A stretch of DNA of 64,000 nt from Neoarius graeffei. Its lineage: Eukaryota > Chordata > Actinopteri > Siluriformes > Ariidae. Positions 1 through 11,441 of the stretch are shown piece after piece. The first letter of the stretch is position 1; every line of letters starts with the position of its first letter. The DNA lies in assembly GCF_027579695.1 (NCBI RefSeq), contig NC_083581.1:59598200-59662199 (forward strand), read 5' to 3'. The position numbers and the translations under genes were made by a program. The notes under the pieces are model-generated. The model made no database searches, was not told the DNA's origin, and was given only the letters and a program-made list of their open reading frames with translations.

Positions 1-1041
1 TTGGGATCCACTGTTTTTATCATTTCAACCGCGCATCAGACCCTCGGCCAATTGAAAATGTCTTTCATGCACTTTTCTCCCTCATGAGAATTTTGAAAAG
101 TTGGCAAGTATGTATTATTTGCACTAACATTTTAATATTGAATAAACAAATCAAAATTGTGTATAATTACCTTACATCCACGCTGTGGGAAAAGTTTTGA
201 GCGAAAATTAAAACTAACTTCGAGTGAAAAAGGTGAAATAATCTGTGATGAAGTTGGCAGAGACTCTGAGGTAAAGTGAGAGGAGGCGGGAGGGGTCAAG
301 CATCACTGCCGCCTCACAGACTCACTTTCCCGGGTTAAACTCCCACCACTCCCCCTCTCTCTAGCTTTTGTTTTGTTTTCACTGAGTAACCATTTTGATT
401 TGTAAACTAGAGCCGTGATTTAAACTGTTGTTTCTTCGGACGTAACTAAAACAAACTGAAATAAAAACCGCCCCTTCTTTTCTCCTCAGAAGGTTTAGCC
501 TCCAATGCTAACCTTTTCACCACAGCTTTCATAGCGTGCGCATGCGCATCCAGGAAGCAACAGATGGCGCGAGGCCCCGTTGCCACGGCAACCTTCGTCA
601 CTCCGCGAAAACATACCCAACTGTCGTACGTGCAGTGACACCATCACCACTCACAGGTTTATTATGGGGAAAGAAATGAGCTGGGTTGTTTTTTCTTCTT
701 CCCCATGTTTATTTACTTTAAAAACACACACACACACACACACACACACCAAACTGATGATCAGGTGCATCTTTACGCTCGATCACGGAGGCTGCCATCT
801 TTCAACTCTTTGTCTGAAGCAAGCTTACATACAGCTATCTAACAAGCGCGTTCATTGGTTGTTACAGAGCGATGGGCCAATCACGTACCTCGTTTCATCT
901 CAATGACGGAATTACTGAAAGTCGGAACGAAATAGGATATGAATGCAGATTTTTGAGCGAAAAATCGGAAAAATTTTTTTTTTTTAATTTTGAGGTGAAA
1001 AAAGCGGAATTCCACGAATTCGTGGAAAAATCACATCCCTG
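1..1041. mobile_element. Right end of a DNA transposon, probably hAT, cut by the window edge
   Basis: The segment ends in a terminal sequence that reads inward as CAGGGATGTGA, then an A/T-rich subterminal stretch. An 18-bp perfect palindrome (ttccacgaattcgtggaa) lies at 1010-1027. Immediately outside, at 1042, a Tc1-C transposase sequence begins in mid-gene, so this element sits inside that Tc1. The first 8 flanking bases (atgtgatg, 1042-1049) are the expected target duplication of a hAT, but the other copy would lie left of the window. I see no transposase motif in the frames here. Assignment to hAT is an inference from the CAGGG-type end. Confidence 0.45.
724..749. repeat. (CA)n microsatellite
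   Basis: About 13 uninterrupted CA units inside the transposon remnant. Confidence 0.9.
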
Positions 1042-1350
1042 ATGTGATGCAGTGCCGTCTAAGGGCCCGAAGATCACGGGCACCCAGTATGGTTTTCCGG
1101 CCTTGACCCTTACGCACAGAGATTCTTCCAGATTCTCTGAATCTTTTGATGATATTATGCACTGTAGATGATGATATGTTCAAACTCTGCAATTTTACAC
1201 TGTCGAACTCCTTTCTGATATTGCTCCACTATTTGTCGGCGCAGAATTAGGGGGATTGGTGATCCTCTTCCCATCTTTACTTCTGAGAGCCACTGCCACT
1301 CCAAGATGCTCTTTTTATACCCAGTCATGTTAATGACCTATTGCCAATTG
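1042..1350 (-). mobile_element. Tc1-C fragment, N-terminal part of the transposase and upstream TIR side
   Basis: It is nearly identical to 58662-58973 of the intact Tc1-C copy, in the same minus orientation. It covers the DNA-binding half of the transposase and the start region. A 2-bp deletion in the helix-turn-helix region (caaactctgcaat here, caaactctttgcaat in the intact copy) shifts the frame. It is cut on the left by the transposon ending at 1041 and on the right by a SINE at 1351; the outer TIR is missing. Confidence 0.85.
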
Positions 1351-1743
1351 ACCTCATCTCATCTCATCTCATCTCATCTCATCTCATTATCTCTAGCCGC
1401 TTTATCCTTCTACAGGGTCGCAGGCAAGCTGGAGCCTATCCCAGCTGACTACGGGCGAAAGGCGGGGTACACCCTGGACAAGTCGCCAGGTCATCACAGG
1501 GCTGACACATAGACACAGACAACCATTCACACTCACACCTACGGTCAATTTAGAGTCACCAGTTAACCTAACCTGCATGTCTTTGGACTGTGGGGGAAAC
1601 CGGAGCACCCGGAGGAAACCCACGCGGACACGGGGAGAACATGCAAAGTCCACACAGAAAGGCCCTCGCCGGCCCCGGGGCTCGAACCCAGGACCTTCTT
1701 GCTGTGAGGCGACAGCGCTAACCACTACGCCACCGTGCCGCCC
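1351..1743 (-). mobile_element. SINE-A, full length, ATGAG tail
   Basis: This is a tRNA-derived SINE of the DANA/Mermaid type. The head (right end, minus strand) has a pol III A box like TGGTGTAGTGGTTAGC and a B box GGTTCGAGCCC. The body has the usual acatgcaggttaggtt and gggataggctccagc segments. The tail, at the left on the plus strand, is a (CTCAT)n run. It lies against the Tc1-C fragment. No clean target duplication is visible, and the Tc1 sequence does not resume on the other side. Confidence 0.9.
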
Positions 1744-2240
1744 CCAATAAGCATTGAATTTGTTAATCTTTTATTATTTTTATTTTTAAACCTGTTAAAT
1801 CAGACCAAAAACTGACATAGAAATTCTTAAGACATTTTCACTTTATTTCTGTTGTCTTTATGTCCCAGAGGCTATTAATGTCATATTAGAGCTGAAGTGG
1901 AATGCTGCTCCTTCTTAAAATGATGTAGAGCTGGTCATGAGTTCCAGGTTGGGATTCATACCAGCATTTTCTACACTTTTAAGAAAGCTGACTAAGCCTG
2001 TGTACTTTTACTGCAAAAGACACAAAGAGACATCACTGTAAAACAAAGTGGTTTCTGTGCAGCAGATCTGTTAAAGTATTTTTACTCACTTGACTGCTTC
2101 CCCATTATTGAAATGTGTAGGAGCTGATGTCCATACAGAAGACTTAAATATCAGCTAGAATCCATCAATAAACTAACTCTGAGAAGAATCACAATAAGCC
2201 CTGCTATCATGCTGTTTTTCATGAAAACAACAACAACAAC
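1744..2240. other. Unassigned sequence
   Basis: Unique-looking A/T-rich sequence between two SINE-A copies. No coding, RNA or repeat feature is recognised. Confidence 0.5.
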
Positions 2241-2617
2241 GGGGCGGCACGGTGGTGTAGTGGTTAGCGCTGTCGCCTCACAGCAAGAAGGTCCGGGTTT
2301 GAGGCCCGTGGCCGGCGAGGGCCTTTCTGTGCGGAGTTTGCATGTTCTCCCCGTGTCCGCGTGGGTTTCCTCCGGGTGCTCCGGTTTCCCCCACAGTCCA
2401 AAGACATGCAGGTTAGGTTAACTGGTGACTCTAAATTGACTGTAGGTGTGAATGTGAGTGTGAATGGTTGTCTGTGTCTATGTGTCAGTCCTGTGATGAC
2501 CTGGAGACTTGTCCAGGGTGTACCCCGCCTTTCACCCGTAGTCAGCTGGGATGGTCTCCGGCTTGCCTGCGACCCTGTGGGACAGGATAAAGCGGCTAGA
2601 GACAATGAGATGAGATT
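2241..2617 (+). mobile_element. SINE-A, full length, ATGAG tail
   Basis: The tRNA-like head at 2241 has the A box (tggtgtagtggttagc) and a slightly altered B box (ggtttgaggcc). It ends in a short gagacaatgagatgag tail. Small changes from the other copies (gtcagtcctgtgatg, ggtctccggcttg) mark an individual copy. A (caa)n run precedes it, and no clear target duplication is visible. Confidence 0.9.
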
Positions 2618-2840
2618 TTAGAAAAAATTTTAGGCAAAACCCCATTGTGAATGATCTGTGTTTCCTTGATGTTATGTGATTTAAAGTTGGGTTTTCTCCT
2701 TGTGGTAATTTTTCCTCTTGTGAAAGCTCTTACAGAACACTTTTTTTTTTTCAGAACGGTAGTATTTCCATTTGCTTTTCATGTCATGAACATGACTCAT
2801 ATGTGAAGTGTGTTTCCATCTCAGTTTTGTGAAATATTGT

Positions 2841-3089
2841 CTGTGAAGATTCTCAGTCATCTCAAGCAAATCAATTGTGTGTTGACTCTAGAGGCCGTTC
2901 ACAACCAGCCCCCAGTGACCCACACCAACAGGATGACTCAATGACACCTTAGATGAGCGTTTCATCCATGAGAGGATAAATACCTGATGCTCCCTACCAG
3001 TCAGACAGAACTGAAGAAGCCTTTCGAATGAGGGGTGAAACGTCTTCAAGAATCTTCAAGCAAGTCCAGTTGCTCTCTTTTACCACCCA
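2841..3089. repeat. 249-bp insertion flanked by 19-bp direct repeats
   Basis: The segment from ctgtgaagattctcag to ttaccaccca is flanked by the exact 19-bp repeat cagttttgtgaaatattgt at 2822-2840 and 3090-3108. That marks it as a retroposed or transposed insert. I recognise the body (the 'gaagcctttcgaatgaggggtg' type motif and ctcttttaccaccc) as a dispersed repeat of fish genomes but cannot name its family. It has no tRNA-like A and B boxes. At 3011-3041 it contains ctgaaga, a short stem and gaaac, discussed in the findings. Confidence 0.7.
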
Positions 3090-3108
3090 CAGTTTTGTGA
3101 AATATTGT

Positions 3109-4269
3109 TTTATCAAACTGTCTGAAAACCACCTCATGTGAGTGCAAAAACTTTTTCGAGATATGAAAGGGTTTTTCCCCCTCATTTTTTGAAATTCATG
3201 TTTCCATTACTTGCTTTTTAGTTTGCAATTTCAAATTGTGCATTAAGCAGATTAATGGAAACACAGCTACTGTACTGTTTGTATACTGTTTTTATTAGAA
3301 AATATTCGAATGTTTTAAGGTCCCACATTTTTTTTAGTTGCTTATGTAAGTCTACCTCAAAAAAAAAGTTCACTTAAGTACTATGTGAAAACACCTACAA
3401 TATTTATGGTACACACTTGAACAGTCATTATTTCTGAAACTGCTTAATGAAAGACCATCAACTCCATGACTTTGAACTAGGCTGATGTTCCTTCACCGTG
3501 TAAACACAGTAAAAGACAAATGACTATTTTTGATGACAGAGTAAAGAAAAAGCATAGCAGTAATTTGTAAATTCCTTTCCTTTTGCCTCTGGGTCTGTAG
3601 AAACAAGCACAGGTTCCAAGGTCTGTTAGACAAAAGATGCGCTTCTTTAAAGAGTTTACTTTCATGAGTGTTATTTATTTCACTATTAACAAATGCATAA
3701 TGAGGTTTGGGCCATGTGCTTCACTGTAGTCCAGTGTGTAGCAGCTTGGAGGGTTCATGTGGTGAGCATGTGTATAACAGTAAAAAAATAATTTACATAT
3801 TAGATATCATTGAGAAACAATGACTTAGATCAAATGTTACTCTGAGCCATATGTGTACTCTCATTTATGACTTATAAAGATTCTTTAAAGGATTAGTGCC
3901 ATTTAGAATGATGTTTTGGTTTATGTGCATTCCTGATTCTCACATGTCTTAAGAGGTTTGTGTTGTGTTAAGAATATTGTATTCCTTGCAAGCAGTTTGA
4001 TGAAATGTTCTGCAGTTGAAGAGTGAGGAGCTGCACATCATCTGTTTAATTAGCAGTGTTTATGCTTCCCACAGGACACATCTGTCAATCATTTCAGTCT
4101 TCCTGGAGTGACGAGAAAGCACAAAGGCAGTAAGAAAGCCAGAAGGCAAGTCATTGTCTACATACAGTATTTGAAAATGATATCAGATTTGAATGGACAT
4201 CCATTTAGCATCATAGCATGGGATTGTAGGCATGTACTGTACACTTACTGAAGATTTTATTAGGAGCTC
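3109..4269. other. Unassigned sequence
   Basis: A/T-rich, non-coding in appearance. No gene, RNA or mobile element is recognised. Confidence 0.45.
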
Positions 4270-4482
4270 TACACTCTCAGGAAACAAAGTACATCATTGT
4301 ACCTTTAGGGATACAAAAGCTTGTCACCAGATCAGTACCCTCTAAGGTACTTATTTGTACCATTTATATACCGATTGGGAACATGTATGTACCTTTCTGA
4401 CCTTAAAAAGGTACACATAGTTACCTTGAAGTTCAATAATGAGCTCTGGAGGGTACATTAGTGTAAATTGTACTTTAGGGGA
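4270..4482. repeat. GTAC-rich dispersed repeat
   Basis: About 210 bp containing roughly nine GTAC tetranucleotides, mostly as aaggtac or tgtacctt. Opposite-facing motifs give a loose inverted organisation. It resembles a common non-coding repeat of fish genomes, but I cannot name the family. Confidence 0.45.
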
Positions 4483-5934
4483 CAGAAATGGACTCCTACC
4501 AGACTCCTATTTCTGTCAATGAAATTACTAATACTGGGTATTTGTTCCCTTTGCTTGAGAAAAAAGAAAAAAAAGAGCCTCAATTCTTTGTGGCATGGAT
4601 TCTAAAAGATATTGGAAACAGTCCTTTGAGATTCTGGTCTATGTTTACAAGACTGCATCACGCAATTCCTGCAGATTTTTCAGGTGCACGTTCATGCCGG
4701 GGTAGATCCAGGAAAATGGGAAGGGGGGGGGGGGGGGTCAACCCAGTAAGGCTGGGGGTCCACAGTTTTTAAATGCCCAGAGATGCATTTTGAGCTGTCA
4801 GAGACATGTTTTAAATGAAATCTCTTAAAGAATAACCATATCAGAAATGTTTTAAAAGTAGGAACTTTCAAAACCATTTTATCCTCCTGAGAACCAGCCC
4901 ATATATTTGTGTCCTCTGTAGTTGACATTTGTTTTACGTGCACACCCTCTTACTCTTTCAAGCTATTCACTTGAATCCTGGTGTGTTGTAAAGAGTACAT
5001 CCTGGGCTTTCCAATGATATATCATGTGACTAGGAGGGTTGCTGGTAAATTCCTAGTAAGGAAATCACAACAAAAGAGAAATTGAGAGACACATTTTTTT
5101 CTTGGTTCCCAGGAGGATATTGGTCACTGAAAATGATAGAGTTGCAGGTGTATGTGTAGAACATAATTACAATTGATATATGGTAATATTTATGAAAGTT
5201 GTATTGCCATAAAATGCATTACCACATGACACACTACAGTGTAGTACACTGACCACAAAACACCTTATATCAATAAATTATTACTATTTTAGCAACTGCA
5301 ATCTGAGCTCCTGCTCAGTGCATTCAGTATACTATAAGACTGTGAATATACCCAGTCGAATAGACTGAGATAACGATACAATGACTGTGTGAGTTGCATG
5401 TGAACAAGTCCTATAGTCTTAGTTCCCAAGACTAAGGGGATTTCAAGCAGATTTTCTTCAGAGCCATTGCAAAAATCAACATCTCTCACAGACCTATCCA
5501 GCCACTGTCGTAAAAATCAAGATGAAGCTCACCCTCAAAACAGCACGTGTACCATGTACATACACAGGGTATAGTGAGGGATACCCTATTAATCAACACG
5601 AGCAGTAGCCGGACAGCCGACATGTGTGTGTATGCAGTATGCCTGCTGCAGTGTCTTATCATTTTGGCTTGTGAACATGCGTGTTAACGAGACCATAAAC
5701 ATAAAAGGATGGCACACACCCTTTACATGTAGTCTACAGTGCAGTCCGGGAATACAGTATGTTATTATGTCGATGCACGAAGTTCCCGCGTCCTGTTAAA
5801 ATCCAAAAAAGACTCCTCCAGCTTGCTTTTCACTGCATTCGTGTCATGAGTGAAAAAACTAAGCTAGGAACTATTGTTGAATATAAATGTAAGAATATAG
5901 TTCCTCCCCAAATTATCTCCTGTTCCACACTCCA
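4483..5934. other. Unassigned sequence with a G homopolymer
   Basis: No gene is recognised. An uninterrupted run of G lies at about 4722-4737. Several short frames occur but none has a recognisable domain. Confidence 0.45.
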
Positions 5935-6002
5935 GCCCAGTCGGTGGCAGTAATGCACCTTTATGTTGGTTTACCAACTGCCAAAAAACCCTAAAGAAGA
6001 AG
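5935..6002 (+). repeat. Short dispersed repeat, 'ggcagtaatgca...aagaagaag' type
   Basis: The motif ggtggcagtaatgcac, then a ccaactgcc stretch, then aaaccctaaagaagaag. A related copy lies at 7895-7957 (gatggcagtaatgcaac ... aaacccaaaagaagaag). I remember this motif as very common in fish genomes near repeat ends but cannot assign it to a class. Confidence 0.5.
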
Positions 6003-6312
6003 AAAATGGCAGCGCATGTTGTTGAATCAACTGAGGATGAAATAAAAACTCTACTTGAAAACAAAACCCCCCAAAACACAAAAAAGCAGCAAAATATGGA
6101 ATAAAAGTATTAGATGGTAAGAACGCATTAAATTTTTTTCAAGAATTATTGCATTTTTTGCAAATTGCTACTGTCATTTTGTCAGTTTGTTTACATTCCA
6201 AGAGGAAATAATTTTGCTGGATGTATTGTATAAAGTTTTTATTTATTGAATTTGCAAAATTAAAAATAAAAATGCTCTATTTCTCAAAATCCAGTGAATG
6301 TGGATAGAATAC

Positions 6313-6420
6313 ATCAGTTATTCCACTCAATCTTGTCGTACATGGCTTATAGCCAACTCGGCGCTACACCCCTTGTCAGCTATCAGCTCATGTACGACTC
6401 GATTTTGTGGAATAACTGTT
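6313..6420. repeat. Imperfect inverted repeat (MITE-like palindrome)
   Basis: The left arm at 6314-6344 (cagttattccac ... gtcgtacatg) pairs with the right arm at 6387-6420 (catgtacgac ... gtggaataactg), leaving a loop of about 40 bp. The two arms over roughly 110 bp look like a small non-autonomous DNA element. I found no convincing target duplication. Confidence 0.55.
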
Positions 6421-6498
6421 AAATATAACCATTAAAAAGAATAGCAACCCTGAATACAGACAATAAAATGCTCTCGTCCACTGCAAACTGGATTGTGG

Positions 6499-6501
<3 letters not shown>

Positions 6502-6543
<42 letters not shown>
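6502..6543. repeat. (AC)n microsatellite
   Basis: About 21 AC units, followed by a T-rich tract. Confidence 0.95.
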
Positions 6544-6544
<1 letters not shown>

Positions 6545-9500
6545 ACCTTTTTTATTTTATTTTATTTTTTAAACTTTAGCCAAGTTGGAATACACTGTAT
6601 GTTTAGTTGCTGACAGCAGTCATGTAGTCCTGGCTGAATAAGATCCTAACACTTCAGATACTCTTAATAATAACAGGGGAAAAACTATATGAACTTATGA
6701 ATCTGCTTCAGAATCTGCTTATCATGTGCTGATTAAATCAGTAATCTGCAGGAAGATGTCATTATGACATTGCTAGGTTTAAATCACACATGATACTGAA
6801 ACATGTCTGAAACTGGCAGATTAAAAGTGGTTTCTTAAATATTTTCCGTAGCTGTATCTGGTTAGATGGTTAAGAGAACACTTTGGCAAACATAATGGGG
6901 ACCATTGCATGATTGAGACAACTGAACCAAGGAAATATTTATTGTGTATTTATTCACTGAAATGCAAACAGTCCAAAACAAGTAGGGTAATGCAAAAACA
7001 GAAGATCAGACTGCCTGTCAGAGATGTTGACAGATTGTGATGATTTTGTACAGAACTAACTGAGGAACATAGACACCAGGTGCTGGCATTAGAAGACATG
7101 AAAGCTTGAACTGGGATCACTGGATAAAACTGGGGAAATGGCTGTGGCTATGGGCTGACAATTCTGGGAGTTGGTGTTCCCAAAAGATGTGGTAGTTGTC
7201 ACTGTTAACTTCATAGGATATTTCAGAAAACCTTGAGTGCAGTCACAAAACTTCTGAAGGATGCATCTTTTGAGCCTGTTTATGGATAACTGTACCAATC
7301 AAAGAAACATCCACCACCTCGTGACCATACAGTTATAATTTCATATATGTGTGTGTTTTTTATTCATATTCAAGCATATTATTAAGTAGCTACAGTAAAA
7401 CTAATTGGAACGGAATTAAAGGTAGACTGCCTTTCAGATTTTAAGTGTAGGTCATAAAAAGAATTTTCGCTGACACCCAATTATTTTTGTTTAGAGGACC
7501 AAAAGCTACTGAATTTGAATCACAGACTTCCACTTTTATTAGTTTTTTTTTTTAAAGAACAATTAATGAATTTAGGGCTATGTGGCTCTAAATTCTTTGC
7601 TATTTTTTCCTGCTTCACCATGACCCAATTCAAGATACTATGTCATGCATCACGTGGTGGGCTTTCCCCGTTCGCGCAAGGCATTGTGGAATCCAAATTT
7701 GTGGAGGATGCGAATGAAACGTGAAAGACCAACTACAGTAACAGAAAGTGAGAAGAAAAGACGTTATGTTGCGAAGGAAAGGAAACGCAGGACCAAACTA
7801 ATAAATATCGGCGGTCAGTGAGGACCTCAGTGTGATCAGTTGTTCGTTTAGCGACAGAATGATGTAACTGTCAGTGCACAGTCAAGGTAAACCTGTAGAT
7901 GGCAGTAATGCAACACTGTGGATGACAGCTGCCGTAAAACCCAAAAGAAGAAGGTAAACTTGCACGTGCACACATGGACTTCCTCTGTCTGTTTGACTGC
8001 GTGAAGCAAGTGATTTCATGCATATTATTTGCTAGGGAATCCCCTCAAATTGAAACTTCCCAGCCACTGAATGGCCTGTGTTTTTGTTTTTTTTGAGATA
8101 TTGCAGAAATAAATATATATCACAATGACCAAATTTCAGAGGGAACTATATTTCACCGATTTTATGAAATCGAAAGGCTGAATAGCTTTAAGTTTCCAGA
8201 GGATTGTAAGTCTGGTCCTGATGATGGGAGTGAAAAAGGTTCAGTAGATTTGTGTTGTATAGCACTGTCAGGGCTCTGAAAGCTTGTGTTGTACTAATAT
8301 TGAATGTGATGTCAGTAACATTACTAACACACCACATTACAGCAGCTGAACTTCCTTTATGCCTGAACATAAACAACATCCATCTGCCCCATCTGTCTCT
8401 CTCAGCAGCTCCTACTTCAAAGATTTAGAGCACTAAAGAGCAGGACGATGTGCTGTCAGAGAGGTAATAAGTGGAAAAATTATTATTATAACTGTATGCA
8501 ATGATATGCTTATTAGAATAGAGCCAAGCAAGGAAAGGTTTGAAGTTGTGAATGCAAACTTTATCTCCTTCAATTTTTCCAAACCAGCAACCATTAGATA
8601 AAGGGATGACTCTGGACATGTGTGACCAGTTTAGCAATTTGTGAAACTGTTTGTCTCAGCCTGTTTTGGTCTCAGCCTGTTTAAGTCAGCTTGTAGCAAC
8701 AGGCAGCAAGGCTTATTAAAAAGAAATGGGTTAGTCTTTCCTTTAAAAAAGAAACATGGAAATTGGAGCATGAAGAGAATTCAAGGCTGTTGAGTTTAAA
8801 GTTCATCCTGTAAGACAGAAGCTCTCATGTCATCCTCCAGGCAGGATTCCAGTGATGGCACTAAACAGTACATCTGTAGTAGATTATCGATATGTAGAGA
8901 ACTGCTTCAGAGAGTTAGCATCATAGTTGTATTGGCTATTTACTGAATTCAAGCTGATCTTTCTTATTTCACAGAGGTTTTGGTTTTTTTTTTGGTAAAG
9001 ATGATTCTTTTTTTACTGTCTCCAAAACGTTCTACTTTCATACCAATTCAAAAGACTGAATGTTCCCTTTTGATCAGATATTTTTCCCTGTAGTCAGCAC
9101 ACACATTAAAAACAGCATGGTGTGGTTTGCTCTTGAGGTATTAGTCATTTCTAAGCGCTCTTGCTGTCTACATGCTTTTTGAGAAATCAGTGAGAAAGTG
9201 AGGAAGGCAATTTAGGAAATAATTTAAGATGTTTGTTAAATCTCTACGTTTCACCTATGGGACGTGTCTCCTGCTTTAGTCTCTTGCTTAACATGATTTC
9301 TAACATGATTAATCTTTATGTGCCACAAACAACTACACTACCTATAATTAATCAATGAAACTGATGAAATAAATTTATAATGAATACTGCTCGAAGCTAT
9401 ACATAAGTACAGAAAAATATCCTTAGGTGAAATCCACTTCTCTAAAGGTGTCCTCTATGTATGCTTACTTGTTTAAGTGTTCACTCCTTTGTGCTACTAT

Positions 9501-9613
9501 AGGGAGAAACTTATGCCAAGAAAATAAAGGACACTAGCTAAAATAAATTCAAATTGCATTTCCATATGATTTTTTCCCCCAATCATACATTAAGTAAGGA
9601 TTATGTAATACCA
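6544..9613. other. Unassigned sequence
   Basis: About 3 kb of A/T-rich sequence with no recognised gene or large repeat. The short repeat at 7895-7957 is related to 5935-6002. Frames up to 70 codons have no recognisable domain and are compatible with chance. Confidence 0.4.
7895..7957 (+). repeat. Second copy of the 'ggcagtaatgca' short repeat
   Basis: Related to 5935-6002: gatggcagtaatgcaac, a ccgtaaaaccc-like middle and an aagaagaag end. It is diverged and has no target duplication that I can see. Confidence 0.45.
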
Positions 9614-9621
9614 ATGTGCTG

Positions 9622-10475
9622 CAGGCTTATAGTATTCGAGTCTGACTCGTGCCCTAATTTTAAGGACTCGTGATTTGACTCGGACTTGAGCACTGATGAC
9701 TTGGACTCGGACTTGTACATTAACTGCATTTGGACTCGTAAATTGGAGAAGAAGACTTGAATTTTTTTCTCTATTTTTTGTAACATGCCATAATGAATTG
9801 GCATAAGATATTTATAGCTACATTAAATTTTATACTCGTTTTGTGCAAGAGAATGCACGTTCACCTGTTCATACGTCATGTTCAGGAACAAACTAATGTT
9901 AATGACACTAAAATGCCTGGAGAGAACGCCCCTAGGATTGTCTGCTTTGCTTCTACAGACTTCTCGTGCAGTGGGAAAAAATGCACTGCTATGTGTTCCA
10001 TATGTAGAAGAACTATCAAGGAAACGATGGGGACAACCTCGAACTTCACTCGTCATTTGGCAAGACTCCACCCAGGGAAGTAAATGACATGCTATGTTCA
10101 TTGCTCTGTTGATAGCGGGGCTTGCTCGCTGACTGATGAACTAGCTAGTGTTAACCCTCTGTCATGTTATTTTCCCTGTTGATAGTGGGCGGGGCTTGCT
10201 GAGCAATGAACAAGCTTTTTATCTGTAGTCTATTAACTAAAATGGGGCAGTCAAGCAGTAAAGCTAGTCTGACACAGTAGCAGAGATGGTTTCACATAAA
10301 GGCAGCAACAGCCACCGTCAAATGGTACAGTTGGAGTCTTGTTCTCGGACTTGACTCAGATCAATAGTGGACTCAACTCAAAATTTTCTTTAATGAATGA
10401 CTTGACTCGAACTTGAACACTGGGAACTCGAGACTGGACTCGTACTCGAGGTTTAGTGACTCGACTACAACACTG
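9622..10475 (+). mobile_element. Internally deleted hAT transposon, 854 bp
   Basis: The right terminus reads inward CAGTGTTGTAGTCGAGTC; the left terminus CAGGCTTATAGTATTCGAGTC is a diverged version. The flanks are atgtgctg (9614-9621) and atgtactg (10476-10483), an 8-bp target duplication with one mismatch, as expected of hAT elements. The subterminal regions at both ends are full of gactcg/cgagtc motifs on both strands. Inside is one short frame with a BED-like zinc finger and no DDE catalytic domain, so the element is a deletion derivative. Confidence 0.8.
9913..10083 (+). pseudogene. BED-type zinc finger exon of a hAT transposase (remnant)
   Basis: A 57-codon frame from an ATG at 9913. 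It carries CSIC (C-x2-C), then a linker, then a FTRHLARLH segment (H-x4-H), the ligand pattern of BED or related C2CH2 fingers found at the N terminus of hAT transposases. The frame ends right after the finger, at a gaa|gtaaat sequence that could have been a splice donor. No other part of the transposase remains within the element. Protein function is inferred from the finger pattern and the surrounding hAT ends. Confidence 0.6.
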
Positions 10476-10645
10476 ATGTACTGTATGCTGAACATTATGT
10501 CTTTATGCATGTTGTATATTAGATTATGTACTCCTTTCTAGTTCCTTATGGAGAAACATATGCAGAGGAATCAATAGATTCTTGTACAAAAAACCCAAAG
10601 GAATTCAGTCATGTTAGCATTTTGATATGCATTTTTATCACGTTA

Positions 10646-10964
10646 CCGCAAGCTGGCCTACTGGTCAGCGTGCCTGCCTCTCGATCGGGAGATTGCGAGT
10701 TCTACTCGCGGTTGGGTCATACCAAAGACCATCATAAAAAAATGGTAGTTAATGCTGTCTGGCAAGGCATTCCGCAATACAGATATGAGTGGGGAAGTCA
10801 AACTCTCGTGGTTACCAGAGGACAAGCCCACCACTGTAACCCTAGCTGCGCAGGTGAGAGGCCAAAGGCTATCAAAGTGGAGATTGGTGCCACCCAATGC
10901 CCCTTAAGGGCTTGGTTAGTACTGGGATGGGAAGACCAGGTCCTGGCAGGGGAAGGACTTTGAC

Positions 10965-10966
<2 letters not shown>
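10646..10966 (+). mobile_element. SINE-B, tRNA-headed
   Basis: The head contains a pol III A-box-like tggcctactggtcagcgtgcc and a B-box-like gagttctactc. The body has ggttgggtcataccaaagaccatcat, ctggcaaggca and aggacaagcccaccactgtaaccctagc segments. It shares these with 25909-26171 and 57113-57455. Its 3' end reaches gggaaggactttga and an A/T-rich (tttа-type) run. A 145-codon frame across it is fortuitous. Confidence 0.75.
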
Positions 10967-10997
<31 letters not shown>

Positions 10998-11441
10998 TAA
11001 ATTAAATTTTATTTTTTACTTTTTATCAGGTTGGAATATGTAATGGCAAATGGCTGTAGTTTACTCACATGTGATGATGTAATTAATATTGTACTTTGCA
11101 GCTATATTGAAATTTAGGATTTTATTTATAATTAAAAATGTTTATTGTGATTTGATTCCACATCTTCCCCTGCGGAAGTCGGAGCACCTAGGGACCCACC
11201 AGTCCCCATCTCTTCAGAGGTGCCTCACCGTGGTGCAGGGGTGAACCCAGGTTAAAGTTGGACCAACGATTCCTGGGGCCAATTGGCGCACGTGAAGCTC
11301 CATGGGCTAACCACCCGTTGAGTGGATTGAAACCTGGTTACGGAAACCTACACACAGTTTAACCCAATCCTCCACGGTCCTCGCGGACTGGGAGGAGTTG
11401 TTCATTCAAGGATTACAGACAAGGACCTACGGGGACGAACA

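Noticed and set aside
580..906. 108-codon frame near the left edge
   Set aside because: It includes the (CA)n microsatellite as a Thr-His run and has no recognisable domain. It lies within a transposon end.
1402..1725. Frames of 100 or so codons inside SINE-A copies (also 24104-24454, 38694-39017, 48851-49198)
   Set aside because: They recur in every SINE-A copy in the same phase and follow the tRNA-derived sequence. They have no protein domain and are by-products of GC-rich SINE sequence.
2241..2320. tRNA genes suggested by A and B boxes in SINE heads
   Set aside because: The boxes are in dispersed SINEs with tails and target duplications. No intact cloverleaf with an anticodon arm could be made out.
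10526..10963. 145-codon frame
   Set aside because: It spans a SINE-B from head to tail and has no recognisable domain.
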